Below, one piece after another: positions 43,402 through 54,847 of a DNA stretch of 64,000 nt. This DNA comes from Chelatococcus sp. YT9 (GTDB lineage: Bacteria; Pseudomonadota; Alphaproteobacteria; Rhizobiales; Beijerinckiaceae). Numbering within the stretch: the first letter of the stretch is position 1; each line of letters begins with the position of its first letter. The stretch lies in contig NZ_JAHBRW010000001.1 in NCBI RefSeq assembly GCF_018398315.1, positions 2,860,501 through 2,924,500 on the forward strand. The letters run 5' to 3'. The position numbers and the translations under genes are program-made. Under the pieces are notes generated by a model. The model worked only from the letters and a program-made list of their open reading frames with translations. It was not told the origin of the DNA and ran no database searches.

Positions 43402-44892
43402 TCACCCGCGCGTGGCGAAGCATGAAAAGCCTTGCTTTTTCAATGTTTTGCATGCGGCTTGGGCGCTGTCGGTGTCGAAGCCGGAGAAGCGGGCGCGATA
43501 GAGTGTCGTGCCGCCCTTCGTGATCTTCTCGGTGAAGGGCGAAGCTTTCGCGAGCGTGCTGCGGGATTTGGACTTGGCCTGGTTGAGAATGTCGTTGGCC
43601 TTGTCGGCGTCCGCGGTTGCGCCGAGCTGGATCACCCAGCCGCTGACGCGCGTGACCTTGGCGGGCTCGTCACGCGGCTCCGCCTTTGGCTCGGCCTTGG
43701 CGACGACCGTCGCTGCAGGCGCCTTGGCGGCAGGTGCCTTGGCCGCCGGCGCTTCGGGACGCGGTGCGGGCGGGGCCATGGCGGCGGGAGCGCTGCGGTT
43801 CCACTGCATGCTCTGGGACGGTGTTGCCGTGGAGCCTGACGCGGAAGCAACCACAGGCCTGATATTGGCGAGGTTGATGGCCTTCGGCTGGCGCGAAGGC
43901 GTAATGGAGCTTGTCGTCTCTTCAAGCGCATCCTGGGCAGCGGAGGCGACCGCGACAGGCTTTGCGGTATCTCGGGACTCCGAAGCCGACGCGAAGGCCA
44001 AAGCGGAGGACTGGCGTGCGCCGGCGTAGGCATGCGGCAGATTGCTCGTGATGAGGTCTGCCATGATGTTGTCGCGCGACGCCGCCGAGCGGCCACCGAG
44101 CACCGAGGCGACCACCTCGCGGCCGCCTGACTTCGCGGAGGTCAGCAGGTTGAAGCCCGATGCGCGCGTATAGCCGGTCTTGATGCCATCGACGCCTTCG
44201 ATACGATCGAGAAGCCGGTTGTGGCTACGGATCGTCCGGCTGCCGTACTGGAAGGAGCGGGTCTCGAAATAGGCATAGTATTGGGGGAAGCGTTCCTGGA
44301 TCGCGCGACCGAGCACGATCAGGTCTCGCGCCGTCGTGATGTTCGGCGGAGAATTCGGCAAGCCATGGGGATTGTAGAAGGTGGTGCGGCTCATGCCCAG
44401 CGCGCGTGCCTTCGCGGTCATCATCCGTGCGAACTGGCTCTCCGACCCGCCCAGATTTTCGGCGACCACCATGGACACGTCGTTGGCGGACAGCGTCACC
44501 ATCGCCTTGATGGCATCCTCGACCTTGATTGTGGTGCCGGGCCGGACGCCGAGTTTAGTCGGGGGTTCTGCGGCTGCCTTGGCGGAGACCTGCAGGGGCG
44601 TGCTCAAGCTGATGCGGCGCTGGTCCAGCTGCTCGAACAGCAGATAGAGAGTCATCACCTTGGTGATAGAGGCCGGGATACGCGGTTCGTCCTCATTCTT
44701 CGCGTAGAGGGTGCGCCCCGTCTTGGCGTCGACCACCATGGCGGCGTAGGGGGGATTATAGGCTGGCGCCGCCCTTTTTTTTCGCGCTTCGGCGGGCGAA
44801 GTCGTCAAAATTGTCAATGACGCAACAATGCCGATAACGCCGGCAAGCGCGACAGGGCGGTGACGTTTGGCCGCTACGCAACCCCAGACCAT
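43402..44892 (-). CDS. D-alanyl-D-alanine carboxypeptidase (S11) with SPOR domain
   Basis: The 496-residue periplasmic enzyme has a signal peptide (residues 12-36), an S11 penicillin-binding domain (about 45-290) and a C-terminal SPOR domain (about 418-496). All three motifs are present: Ser75-x-x-Lys78 (ASITK), Ser135-Ala-Asn137 (LSAND) and Lys238-Thr-Gly240 (IKTGYT). It trims D-Ala from peptidoglycan side chains. The Ala/Pro/Lys-rich linker (about 365-415) joins the domains; the SPOR domain would bind denuded glycan at the division septum. The gene is monocistronic with a 429-base divergent upstream region. Confidence 0.94.
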   Translation of the reverse strand: MVWGCVAAKRHRPVALAGVIGIVASLTILTTSPAEARKKRAAPAYNPPYAAMVVDAKTGRTLYAKNEDEPRIPASITKVMTLYLLFEQLDQRRISLSTPLQVSAKAAAEPPTKLGVRPGTTIKVEDAIKAMVTLSANDVSMVVAENLGGSESQFARMMTAKARALGMSRTTFYNPHGLPNSPPNITTARDLIVLGRAIQERFPQYYAYFETRSFQYGSRTIRSHNRLLDRIEGVDGIKTGYTRASGFNLLTSAKSGGREVVASVLGGRSAASRDNIMADLITSNLPHAYAGARQSSALAFASASESRDTAKPVAVASAAQDALEETTSSITPSRQPKAINLANIRPVVASASGSTATPSQSMQWNRSAPAAMAPPAPRPEAPAAKAPAAKAPAATVVAKAEPKAEPRDEPAKVTRVSGWVIQLGATADADKANDILNQAKSKSRSTLAKASPFTEKITKGGTTLYRARFSGFDTDSAQAACKTLKKQGFSCFATRG

Positions 44893-45321
44893 GTGTCTGT
44901 CCCCAACTCGAAAACTCTACTCTGCGCCTCGGTTCACGCGAACCGTTACATGCGCGGCACGGTCAACAACGCTAGGTCCATGCGGTTACGGATGAGTTAA
45001 TGAGCGGGCGACTTAAGTTATTAGAAAACAAGAGAATGTTCATCTTTTGTTAAGCTTGACATTGCGTTGACGCGAGGGTCTGAGGGGCTCGGGGGACGGG
45101 CCGCTCGGTAGCGCCCGTCCGGGGGGCGGTTTTACCGTTCGATGGCGGCTCGCGATCGGGACTATTCGTCACATTTGATCCTATTTTGCACCGCAACATT
45201 ATTCCTTGACACTCATTGTGCGCTGCACCTATATAGCATCAACGAGATCAGTGGTAGGGCGCCCGTGGGGGGCGCAGGCTGCCACCGTTTACGCCGCTTA
45301 GGGGCGGAGGAGGCTTACCGC
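44893..45321. other. Divergent 429-base regulatory region between carboxypeptidase and phasin genes
   Basis: The region has no gene. It holds an AT-rich portion (45000-45065), a GC-rich hairpin (GGACGGG at 45094-45100 with CCCGTCC at 45114-45120, inner CGCT/AGCG pairing) and the phasin promoter at 45206-45235. The hairpin stands in the probable upstream region of the phasin promoter. Confidence 0.55.
45206..45235 (+). promoter_or_regulatory. Sigma70-type promoter of the phasin gene
   Basis: A perfect -35 box TTGACA (45206-45211) and a TATATA (45230-45235) are separated by 18 bases. The phasin ATG lies 87 bases downstream of the -10 element, leaving a 5' leader of about 75-80 bases. Confidence 0.65.
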
Positions 45322-45663
45322 ATGTCTATCCAGTTCGAGAATTTCCAGAAGTACGGCAAAGAGCAGGTCGAGGCGACGCTGAAGACCTTCGGTACCGTTT
45401 CCAAGGGCGCCCAGAACATCGCCGTGGAAGTGGCCGATTATTCGAAGAAGTCCTTCGAGGACGGCACGGCCACGCTCGAGAAGCTCGTAGCCTGCAAGAC
45501 CCTCGACAAGGCCGTCGAGATCCAGGCCGACTACCTCAAGACTGCCTACGAGGGCTTCGTCGCCCAGTCGACCAAGTTGAGCGAGCTTTATGCAGATCTC
45601 GCGAAGGAAGTGTTCAAGCCCTACGAGGGTCTTTACGCCAAGGTGAAGTCGCCGGCGAACTGA
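45322..45663 (+). CDS. Phasin family protein
   Basis: The 113-residue protein is almost fully helical, begins MSIQFENFQKYGKEQVEATL and has KGAQNIAVEVADYSKKSFED near residues 30-49. Phasins coat polyhydroxyalkanoate granules and regulate their number; this short type is common in alphaproteobacteria. AGGAGG lies upstream of the ATG. It has its own promoter and a strong terminator and so is monocistronic. Confidence 0.92.
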   Translation: MSIQFENFQKYGKEQVEATLKTFGTVSKGAQNIAVEVADYSKKSFEDGTATLEKLVACKTLDKAVEIQADYLKTAYEGFVAQSTKLSELYADLAKEVFKPYEGLYAKVKSPAN

Positions 45664-45750
45664 GCCGCAAGGCGCGGGGCCGGATGATCGTCGACCTTAT
45701 CGACGAACGCGTTTCGGTACCGTGAACCACCGACCTAGATCGTGAAGTGA

Positions 45751-45780
45751 AAAAAGCCCGGCTTTTGCCGGGCTTTTTTT
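45751..45780 (+). terminator. Intrinsic terminator of the phasin gene
   Basis: AGCCCGGC (45755-45762) pairs with GCCGGGCT (45767-45774) around a TTTT loop, preceded by five A and followed by six T. It is symmetrical and could act in both directions. It lies 88 bases after the phasin stop. The remaining spacer to clpS (45781-45985) shows nothing else I recognise. Confidence 0.9.
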
Positions 45781-45985
45781 GTCGTGTTTCCAAGGCTCTG
45801 GGAGCCTTTCGGCAGCTTTTCGCCGGTCCCGTTTCAGGCGATGATGACGGTGGCGTGTAGTGAACGCACTGGCGCCTCGCCCGTCTCGACACTAGATTAG
45901 CCGGGTGAGGGAGCGAAGCGGGGTCGTGGGACGACGCTGAGGCGCTGGTCTCAGGTGGTGGAGATGAGTTCCGATCGATTGCTTC

Positions 45986-46372
45986 ATGGTCAGGATGACT
46001 ACGAGTGCCGATGAAACCAATGCCATGCTGACGCGCATGGCTGAACGTCGCCGTGGCAATTCAATCGGACCGGAAGGGCCCGGAACTGCCCTGCTTACAA
46101 AGACGAAGCCTCGGACGAAACGCCCGAGTATGTACCGGGTTCTATTGCTGAACGACGACTACACGCCGATGGAGTTCGTCATCCATGTTCTGGAGCGCTT
46201 TTTCAACAAGGATCGGGAGGAGGCCACCCGCATCATGTTGCATGTGCACCGGAACGGCGTGGGTGAGTGCGGTATATTCACCTACGAGGTGGCGGAAACC
46301 AAAGTGACCCAGGTCATGGACTTTGCCCGGAAGCACCAGCATCCTTTGCAGTGCGTGATGGAAAAGAAGTAG
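45986..46372 (+). CDS. clpS: ATP-dependent Clp protease adaptor ClpS
   Basis: The 128-residue adaptor has the ClpS core [20 protein letters not shown] near residues 49-68 and [18 protein letters not shown] near 92-109, the N-degron-binding site (with Asp-Asp-Tyr). ClpS delivers N-end-rule substrates to ClpAP. The N-terminal 45 residues are variable. Either ATG 45986 or 45995 could be the start; no strong ribosome-binding site distinguishes them. clpA follows after 28 bases, so the two form an operon. Confidence 0.95.
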   Translation: MVRMTTSADETNAMLTRMAERRRGNSIGPEGPGTALLTKTKPRTKRPSMYRVLLLNDDYTPMEFVIHVLERFFNKDREEATRIMLHVHRNGVGECGIFTYEVAETKVTQVMDFARKHQHPLQCVMEKK

Positions 46373-46400
46373 CGGCGGCTATCGCAAAAGGATTTCGACG

Positions 46401-48890
<2,490 letters not shown>

Positions 48891-48891
48891 C

Positions 48892-49089
48892 GTGGTGTCG
48901 ACGTATTTCCAGCGTCGCCGAGAGCGGCAGCGAAAGCGTCGGCGCTTCGAAGAGATCGTGGCCTGGATCGTCGTGCCCATCATTGTCCTTGTGACATGGT
49001 GGGTCGGCGCCCAGCTATATAGCATCTTCGAAGAGCCTGCTTCGCGGGTGATCCGCGAATTGACCTCACGCGGTGAACGCGTGCCGTAA
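48892..49089 (+). CDS. Small single-pass membrane protein downstream of clpA
   Basis: The 65-residue product starts with a basic segment (YFQRRRERQRKRRRFEEI), has one membrane helix (AWIVVPIIVLVTWWVGAQLY, about residues 24-43) and a soluble end. The GTG start lies one base after the clpA stop, with AGGAG in the end of clpA five bases upstream. It is followed by the operon terminator. I do not recognise a family. The clean ribosome-binding site and operon position support it as a gene. Confidence 0.6.
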   Translation: MVSTYFQRRRERQRKRRRFEEIVAWIVVPIIVLVTWWVGAQLYSIFEEPASRVIRELTSRGERVP

Positions 49090-49134
49090 TCGAAAGGGCT
49101 TGGCCAGAAACCGGGCTAGACACTCGACAAAGGT

Positions 49135-49166
49135 AAGCGGCCGATTTGGATCTCGGCCGCTTTTTT
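49135..49166 (+). terminator. Intrinsic terminator after the clpS-clpA operon
   Basis: AAGCGGCCGA (49135-49144) pairs with TCGGCCGCTT (49153-49162) with an eight-base loop and is followed by TTTT. It lies between the plus-strand operon and the convergent HIT gene and may serve both. Confidence 0.9.
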
Positions 49167-49198
49167 ATCCGCTGTGGCATGCCCGCCGTGACCGCAGG

Positions 49199-49639
49199 TC
49201 AGCCGGTCCAGCCGCTGAAACCGATGGCCCTGCGGATTTTCTCGGCTTGCGATTTCAGGAGGTCCGGGTCCGCCATCGCACCAGTATGCCCGCGCAGGGG
49301 CACTCCCTCCCAGCGCGGGATCACGTGCATGTGGATATGGAAGACTGTCTGTCCGGATGCGCTTTCGTTGAACTGCATCACGGTGACGCCATCGGCGTCG
49401 AAGGCAGCCTTCACGCCCTTCGCGAGCTTCTGAACACTCACCATCAGAGGGCCGAGCACCGCGGGATCGACATCAAGCATGTTGCGCGCGGCCGACTTAG
49501 GCACGACGAGTACATGGCCATCCCCCTGGGGCATGATATCCATGAAGGCGAGCGTATGCTGGTCCTCGTAGACGCGCTCGCACGGCAGAACGCCGCGAAT
49601 GATCTTGGCGAAGATATTGTTGGGATCATAGGCCGTCAC
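49199..49639 (-). CDS. HIT-family protein (HINT-like nucleotide hydrolase)
   Basis: The 146-residue protein has FAKIIRGVLPCERVYEDQHT near residues 10-29, HVLVVPKSAARNMLD near 42-56 and the histidine triad motif FHIHMHVIPRW near 100-110, with the catalytic histidine in the middle. HIT proteins hydrolyse or transfer nucleotide phosphoramidates. The exact substrate is unknown. It stands alone and converges with the clpA transcript. Confidence 0.93.
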   Translation of the reverse strand: MTAYDPNNIFAKIIRGVLPCERVYEDQHTLAFMDIMPQGDGHVLVVPKSAARNMLDVDPAVLGPLMVSVQKLAKGVKAAFDADGVTVMQFNESASGQTVFHIHMHVIPRWEGVPLRGHTGAMADPDLLKSQAEKIRRAIGFSGWTG

Positions 49640-49743
49640 GGTCGCAGTTCCTCACTTGACTCTAGGCCGATGGTCGGCCGATTCCGGCGCCGTATCAAGC
49701 TTGCATATTACAGTGCGCATCACGCTGTGGCTGCGGGAGGCGC

Positions 49744-51108
49744 TCAATCCCCGTCCCGGTGGCGAAAGGGCGTGAATTGATCGAGCTCGCGCGCCTCCTC
49801 GACCACTGCGGGCCGCTCCTGTTCCAGATAAGCGGCAACCGCCCGGCGCAGGGCGCGGTCCGCGATATCATGCGCCGAATAGGTGAGGACGGGGCGATAG
49901 CCGCGCGCAAGCTTGTGCTCGCCCTGGGCGCCGGCTTCGACCCGCGTAAGCCCGCGGGCGATGGCGAAATCGATGGCCTGGTAGTAGCAGACCTCGAAGT
50001 GCAGGAAAGGGTGATCCTCGATCGCGCCCCAGTTCCGGCCATAAAGCGCATCGTCGCCGATGAAATTGATGGCGCCGGCGATGAAACGCTTGCCGCGTTT
50101 GGCCATCACCAGCAGGATGCGGCCGGCCATGGCTTCGCCGATCAACGAGAAGAAGCGGCGGTTGAGATAGGGCCGACCCCATTTCCGCGAGCCCGTATCC
50201 TGGTAGAAGGCGAAGAAGGCGTCCCAGTGGGTCTCGGTGATGTCCGAACCCGTAAGCCATTCGATCGTGATGTCCCCGGCCAACGCGTCGCGCCGTTCCC
50301 GGCGAATGGTTTTGCGCTTGCGTGATGCGAGGCCGTCGAGGAAATCCTCGAACCTCCCGTAGCCCTCATTCGTCCAGTGAAACTGCCTGTCGACCCGCTG
50401 CAGAAAGCCGGCGTCGCCGAGTGTCTCCCATTCATCGCGCGGGAGAAAAGTGGCGTGGATTGACGACGCGCCGACCCGGTCGCGCACCGCGCGCAGGCCC
50501 ATGATCAGTGCAGCGCTTGCCGTGGCGTGGTCCTGGCCGTCGCGGATGAGAAGGCGGCGGCCCGTCGCCGGGGTGAAGGGAACGCTCACCTGGATCTTCG
50601 GATAATAATCTCCTCCCGCGCGCTCGTAAGCGTCCGCCCAGGCGTGATCGAAAACATACTCGCCCTGGCTATGGGACTTCGCATAGGCGGGGGCAGCCGC
50701 GACCAGCACGCCCGCGGCATCATGAACGAGCACATGCGCGGGCGCCCAGCCGGTCCGGGCGGAGACACAGCCGGACACTTCCAGGGCCTTCAAAAAAGCA
50801 TGGCTTATGAAAGGGTTGAATCGCTCTTGTTGAGAGTTTGATTCAGGCGAATGGGGCGCCTCCGCCGGGCTCCCATGCGCCTCACCTGTGTGGCCGCTAG
50901 GCTGCCCGGCTGCCTCGGCCGGATGTGGAGATGGGGCTTCGCAATTCGGTTCGTTTTTGGAGTCACTTATTGATGAAAGCTGAGGCGATGGTTGAAGCTG
51001 CCGGGGATTGGCGCAGGCATCCCACTCCGCAGCTGCGACGCTCGTAATAGCGTTGGTCACGCTGATCGTCGTCTTGCTGCCCGTCTCGGCGCGCGTCTTA
51101 GCGGTCAT
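49744..51108 (-). CDS. COG3146-type GNAT-fold protein with a low-complexity insertion
   Basis: The 454-residue protein has an N-terminal AITSVAAAEWDACANP block (about residues 20-35). A region rich in Pro, Ser, Glu and His without structure follows (about 36-95). The family then resumes with RFNPFISHAFLKALE near 96-110, KSHSQGEYVFDHAWADAYER near 144-163 and DYYPKIQVSVPFTP. The C-terminal half is a GNAT-like fold (ASRKRKTIRRERRD, EVCYYQAIDFAI). The family often occurs in alphaproteobacteria without a known substrate; aminoacyl- or peptidoglycan-related transfer is a guess. Confidence 0.82.
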   Translation of the reverse strand: MTAKTRAETGSKTTISVTNAITSVAAAEWDACANPRQLQPSPQLSSISDSKNEPNCEAPSPHPAEAAGQPSGHTGEAHGSPAEAPHSPESNSQQERFNPFISHAFLKALEVSGCVSARTGWAPAHVLVHDAAGVLVAAAPAYAKSHSQGEYVFDHAWADAYERAGGDYYPKIQVSVPFTPATGRRLLIRDGQDHATASAALIMGLRAVRDRVGASSIHATFLPRDEWETLGDAGFLQRVDRQFHWTNEGYGRFEDFLDGLASRKRKTIRRERRDALAGDITIEWLTGSDITETHWDAFFAFYQDTGSRKWGRPYLNRRFFSLIGEAMAGRILLVMAKRGKRFIAGAINFIGDDALYGRNWGAIEDHPFLHFEVCYYQAIDFAIARGLTRVEAGAQGEHKLARGYRPVLTYSAHDIADRALRRAVAAYLEQERPAVVEEARELDQFTPFRHRDGD

Positions 51109-51154
51109 GGCACAATCCTAGAGGGGTTTCCCGCTCCAGGGAATCACCTCCTCG

Positions 51155-51895
51155 TTACGGAACGAAGTCCTCGAATATCATCTGGTCTGCGTGCGCTGCG
51201 GCCTGTTCGCGATCCATAAGGCTTCGCACGGTCCAAGTCAGGACCGGCATCCCAAAATGGCGCGCCATGACCGTGGCCGTCGCCGGCAAGTCAGCGACCC
51301 GCCAGGCAAGGAAATCAGGCCGCGAGTGGTTGATATGCAAGAATTGGGCGAGTTCCCTCCGCTTTTCGGCGTTCAGATGGACCCAATCCGTATCCTCATA
51401 TCGGCTCTCCGCCACAATTCCGCGAGGTACGCCGGGCGCGAGATCCTTGAAAGCCGCGATGACATCGGGGTCGAACGACATGACCGCGAGCGGCTCGGAG
51501 CGGCTGTCGACAACCGCGGCGGTGCGTCGGATCAGCGCGAGATTACCATCGAAGCGGCTTTTCACCTCGATCACCAGAGGTACCCGGCCCCCGATCCTGT
51601 CCAAGAACGCCGACAGCGGTTCGATGCGGTTCCCGGTCGCCTTGAAGGGTATCGCTGCCAGCGCGGCGGCCGTATGAGCGTCGAGACGTCCCTGGCCATG
51701 TGTCAGTCTGTCGAGCACGAAGTCATGGTAGACGACCGCTTCCCCATCGGCGGTCAATTGCACATCGCATTCGATGGGGAAGCCCCGCGCTATGGCCGCC
51801 TCGGCGGCATCGGCGGTGTTTTCGATCACATCGACCCGATTGTGCAGCCCGCGATGGGCAATCGGCCGCGTGCAAAGCCAATCGGGAGCGGTCAT
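51155..51895 (-). CDS. Glycerophosphodiester phosphodiesterase family protein
   Basis: The 246-residue protein has a TIM-barrel GDPD pattern: PIAHRGLHNRV near residues 11-21 (the catalytic-base His), FPIECDVQLTADGEAVVYHD near 39-58 with metal-binding Glu and Asp and a second His, and VIEVKSRFDGN near 108-118 with another Glu and Lys. It would cleave glycerophosphodiesters into an alcohol and glycerol-3-phosphate. No signal peptide is visible. It lies two bases after the RidA gene on the minus strand. Confidence 0.92.
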   Translation of the reverse strand: MTAPDWLCTRPIAHRGLHNRVDVIENTADAAEAAIARGFPIECDVQLTADGEAVVYHDFVLDRLTHGQGRLDAHTAAALAAIPFKATGNRIEPLSAFLDRIGGRVPLVIEVKSRFDGNLALIRRTAAVVDSRSEPLAVMSFDPDVIAAFKDLAPGVPRGIVAESRYEDTDWVHLNAEKRRELAQFLHINHSRPDFLAWRVADLPATATVMARHFGMPVLTWTVRSLMDREQAAAHADQMIFEDFVP

Positions 51896-51897
51896 GA

Positions 51898-52368
51898 TCA
51901 GGCAACCTCGAAGAGAGCTTCGACCTCGACAGCGGCGTCCAGCGGAAGCTGCGCGACGCCAACGGTGCTGCGGGCGTGGCGGCCGAGATCGCCGAAGACC
52001 TCAACCATCAGATCGGACGCGCCGTTCATCACGCCGGGCACAGAGCCATAGGTCGGTGTCGAATTGATGAAGCCGCCGAGCCGCACCACGCGAGTGATCC
52101 GATCGAGATCGCCGAGGGCGGCCTTGGCCTGGGCGAGGAGATTGATACCACACAGGCGGGCCGCCTGTTGGCCAGCCTCCAGGGAGATTTCGCCGCCGAG
52201 CTTGCCTTTATGCGCATCAGCGAGCTTGCCGTCAGGACCGAGGCAAAGCTGGCCGGAGATCGTCAGCAATTGGCCGCTCAGTACGAAGGGCACATAGTTG
52301 GCGATCGGTGCTGCGGGTGTCGGTAGAGTGATACCGAGTTCTGCCAGCTTGGAGGCAATACGGCTCAT
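51898..52368 (-). CDS. RidA-family protein (second paralogue)
   Basis: The 156-residue RidA-like protein starts MSRIASKLAELGITLPTPAA and has FVLSGQLLTISGQLCLGPD near residues 28-46, INLLAQAKAALGDLDRITRV near 75-94 and the C-terminal ARSTVGVAQLPLDAAVEVEA. The substrate-binding arginine is present in that motif. It belongs to a longer RidA subgroup than the paralogue at 39065. I chose ATG 52368 (AGGAA upstream). It is upstream of and coupled to the GDPD gene. Confidence 0.9.
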   Translation of the reverse strand: MSRIASKLAELGITLPTPAAPIANYVPFVLSGQLLTISGQLCLGPDGKLADAHKGKLGGEISLEAGQQAARLCGINLLAQAKAALGDLDRITRVVRLGGFINSTPTYGSVPGVMNGASDLMVEVFGDLGRHARSTVGVAQLPLDAAVEVEALFEVA

Positions 52369-52567
52369 GGAAGGGTTCCTTGTCTTGCAAACATGGACAA
52401 CATGGCCACCTTCGCAGCGGAAGGCGGGCTGAGAGCGTTGTCGCCTACCGCCGCCGGGATCGCAACGGCGGATATCGTGGAGCTGGGTCATTGATCCCGC
52501 GAGATAGTTGGCTGATGCTGTGTTAGGTGGATCGGTCAAGCGCCGTGCAATTCCTATGGAGGTCATC

Positions 52568-53548
52568 ATGGCAAGAAAGCCCGTCGTCTTCACTGCGATG
52601 GCCTTCACGTTGCTCTGCGCTTCGGGCGCCATGGCGGGGGCTATGCCCGGGGTTTCCCTCGCGCCACACAGGGCGGTCTATGATCTCTCACTCGCCGACA
52701 GCAGCAATGCCATTCAGTCTGCCATGGGACGCGTCGTCTACGAGATCACTGGCACGGCCTGCGACGGTTATGCTTCGCGCTCGCGACAGGTTGTCGTTCT
52801 CGAGGGCGAGAGCAGCGCCTCAACCACCGATATGCGCATGACGACTTTCGAAGATGCGAGCGGCGGCTCGTTCCGGTTCAAGGCAGAGACGCGCAATGCC
52901 AATGCGCCGCCGAAGCTGATCGATGGCGAGGCTGTGCGACGCGACGGTGCGGTCGCCGTCAATTTCGTCAAGCCTGGCCGCGAAACGCTGAAGCTTGGCG
53001 ATGCGATGTTTCCCGCCGCCCATCTCAAGACCCTGATCGCCGAAGCGAAGGCGGGCAAGCCCATCGTCGAGGCGCGCGTTTTCGATGGCTCGGAAGATGG
53101 ACGCAGCTTCTACGACACGCTGGCGGTGATCGGGCGGGCCGACACGATCAGTTCCAAGACAGCACGCCCAGGCAAGGACGACCTCCGCAAGGACGAGCTC
53201 GGGGAGGGCGAGGTCGGCGAGAGTGGGGCTGGCAAGAGTGGGGTCGGCAAGAGCGATCTTGCCAAGGGAGATCTGACCAAGGGCGATCTCGGCGCTAGCG
53301 ACGAGATCGCCGACGCCGAGCGCCAGCGCCGGCTTGATGGCCTGTTCGGCAACGCTTCGCATTGGCCGATTGCGATCAGCTATTTCAAGCAAGCGACGGG
53401 GCGGAGCGAGGCCTTGCCCGTGTATGTCTTGAGCTTCGACCTTTACGAGAATGGCATCGCCCGTTCGCTGACGCTCAAATACGACAATTTCACGCTCAAG
53501 GGCGAGCTGAAGGAGCTGGAGCTGCTCAAGGCGGCCGCCTGCGAGTAG
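52568..53548 (+). CDS. eipB: EipB-like periplasmic envelope-integrity protein (DUF1849)
   Basis: The 326-residue protein has a signal peptide (residues 1-23) and the DUF1849 pattern: SLAPHRAVYDLSLADSSNAI near residues 30-49, VVYEITGTACDGYASRSRQV near 57-76, and the C-terminal YVLSFDLYENGIARSLTLKY. The two cysteines that form the disulfide of EipB in Brucella are kept (Cys65 and Cys325). A block of nine 5-residue repeats (residues 202-246) sits before the last third of the protein and is not part of the usual domain. I chose ATG 52568 because GGAGG lies five bases upstream. Confidence 0.9.
   Translation: MARKPVVFTAMAFTLLCASGAMAGAMPGVSLAPHRAVYDLSLADSSNAIQSAMGRVVYEITGTACDGYASRSRQVVVLEGESSASTTDMRMTTFEDASGGSFRFKAETRNANAPPKLIDGEAVRRDGAVAVNFVKPGRETLKLGDAMFPAAHLKTLIAEAKAGKPIVEARVFDGSEDGRSFYDTLAVIGRADTISSKTARPGKDDLRKDELGEGEVGESGAGKSGVGKSDLAKGDLTKGDLGASDEIADAERQRRLDGLFGNASHWPIAISYFKQATGRSEALPVYVLSFDLYENGIARSLTLKYDNFTLKGELKELELLKAAACE
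53171..53305 (+). repeat. Nine degenerate 15-bp tandem repeats inside eipB
   Basis: Read in the eipB frame the units are GKDDL, RKDEL, GEGEV, GESGA, GKSGV, GKSDL, AKGDL, TKGDL and GASDE. All are in frame, so the repeat adds 45 hydrophilic residues without breaking the protein. The DNA units share GGC-AAG-G(A/G)N at the start. Copy-number change by slippage would keep the frame. Confidence 0.8.
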
Positions 53549-53557
53549 ACAGGACGA

Positions 53558-54847
53558 TCAAGCTTTGCGGGGGGTGCCGAAGACGATGCCCTTCACCACG
53601 GCGCCCGCGCCGAACTTGGCACGCAGGTCATCCACCGCCCGCTCCATGCGGGCCTGGCGTTGGGCGCTCTGATCGGCAAGGTCACCCTGGTCGGCCTCGA
53701 CGGCGGGGTGCAGGTCGGACGTGCCGATGCCGATGAGCCGAAATTGGGTGCCATCGCATTCGGGCAGGAGCAGGTCCTTTCCCGTTTCGAATAGACGGCT
53801 GGCGAGCTGCGTGGTGGGAACGCTGCGCGAGCGGCTGCGCAGCTTGAAGTCGGCAGTTTTGAGCTTCAGCGTGACGGACCCGGCGGCGAGCTCCGCCGCC
53901 TTCAGGCGTGTCGACAGCTTTTCGCTGAGGCGCCACAGGATGGGTAGGAGATCGGCGGGCGCGCCAATGTCCTCGTTGAAAGTCGTCTCGGCGGAAACGA
54001 CCTTCGCTTCCCTGTTTGGGCTGACGACGCGGTCATCGATGCCATAAGCGAGCCGCTGCAATCGCCCGGCTTCCTTGCCGAGAAGCGTCATCAATTTGTT
54101 TGGAGACGCGGCGCGCAGATCCCGAATTGTCCGCACGCCGGCACGGTCGAGCTTCTCCACGGTCACCGCCCCGACGCCGAAAATGATCGAGACGGGCTTG
54201 TCGGCGAGAAAGCCGTCGACCTCTTGCTTCCCGATGATCGCGAAGCCCCGTGGCTTATCGAGGTCCGAGGCAATCTTCGCCATGAACTTGTTGGTCGACA
54301 GCCCGATGGAGACGGTGATGCCAACCTCGCGTTCCACGCGTCGGGCGAAGCGCGCCAGGATGATGGCAGGACTTGCGTGGTGCAGACGCTCCGTGCCGCC
54401 GAGATCGAGAAAGGCCTCGTCGATCGAGAGGGGTTCCACCATCGGTGTCAGATCCAGCATCATGCTCCGGATCTCGCGGCCGACGCGGACATATTTGGCC
54501 ATGTCCGGCTTGATGACGACCGCGTCTGGGCACAGCTTCAGCGCCTTGAACATGGGCATGGCCGAGCGAACGCCGAACGTTCGCGCGACATAGCAGGCAG
54601 TCGATACAACACCACGCTTGCCGCCGCCGATGATTATCGGTTTTATTGCGAGCTCGGGGGAGTCTCGTTTTTCAATTGCCGCATAGAACGCATCGCAGTC
54701 GACGTGGGCGATGTGCAGCGTATCGCGTTCGGGATGGGCTAGGAGGCGGGGACTGCCGCAGGCGGGACAGCGATTGAGCGCGCGGGCCGCCACGGTATCG
54801 ATCAGGCAATCGCGGCATAGGAAGCGCGATTGACCGGGCGTGTTCAT
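53558..54847 (-). CDS. dinB: DNA polymerase IV (Y-family) with N-terminal zinc-ribbon-like motif
   Basis: The 429-residue DinB has [20 protein letters not shown] near residues 46-65 with the catalytic Asp50, [15 protein letters not shown] near 138-152 with the second Asp-Glu pair, a helix-hairpin-helix region and a C-terminal little-finger domain. The first 30 residues carry Cys11-x2-Cys14 and Cys27-x2-Cys30, a likely zinc ribbon absent from E. coli DinB. It copies damaged DNA with low fidelity. It overlaps the stop of the DUF3572 gene by four bases and is the second gene of that operon. The C-terminus ends without a clear beta-clamp motif that I can name. Confidence 0.93.
   Translation of the reverse strand: MNTPGQSRFLCRDCLIDTVAARALNRCPACGSPRLLAHPERDTLHIAHVDCDAFYAAIEKRDSPELAIKPIIIGGGKRGVVSTACYVARTFGVRSAMPMFKALKLCPDAVVIKPDMAKYVRVGREIRSMMLDLTPMVEPLSIDEAFLDLGGTERLHHASPAIILARFARRVEREVGITVSIGLSTNKFMAKIASDLDKPRGFAIIGKQEVDGFLADKPVSIIFGVGAVTVEKLDRAGVRTIRDLRAASPNKLMTLLGKEAGRLQRLAYGIDDRVVSPNREAKVVSAETTFNEDIGAPADLLPILWRLSEKLSTRLKAAELAAGSVTLKLKTADFKLRSRSRSVPTTQLASRLFETGKDLLLPECDGTQFRLIGIGTSDLHPAVEADQGDLADQSAQRQARMERAVDDLRAKFGAGAVVKGIVFGTPRKA

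Noticed and set aside
54224-54742. 172-codon plus-strand frames opposite dinB
   Set aside because: Two different plus-strand frames are open over the same stretch, and DinB on the minus strand explains the region.
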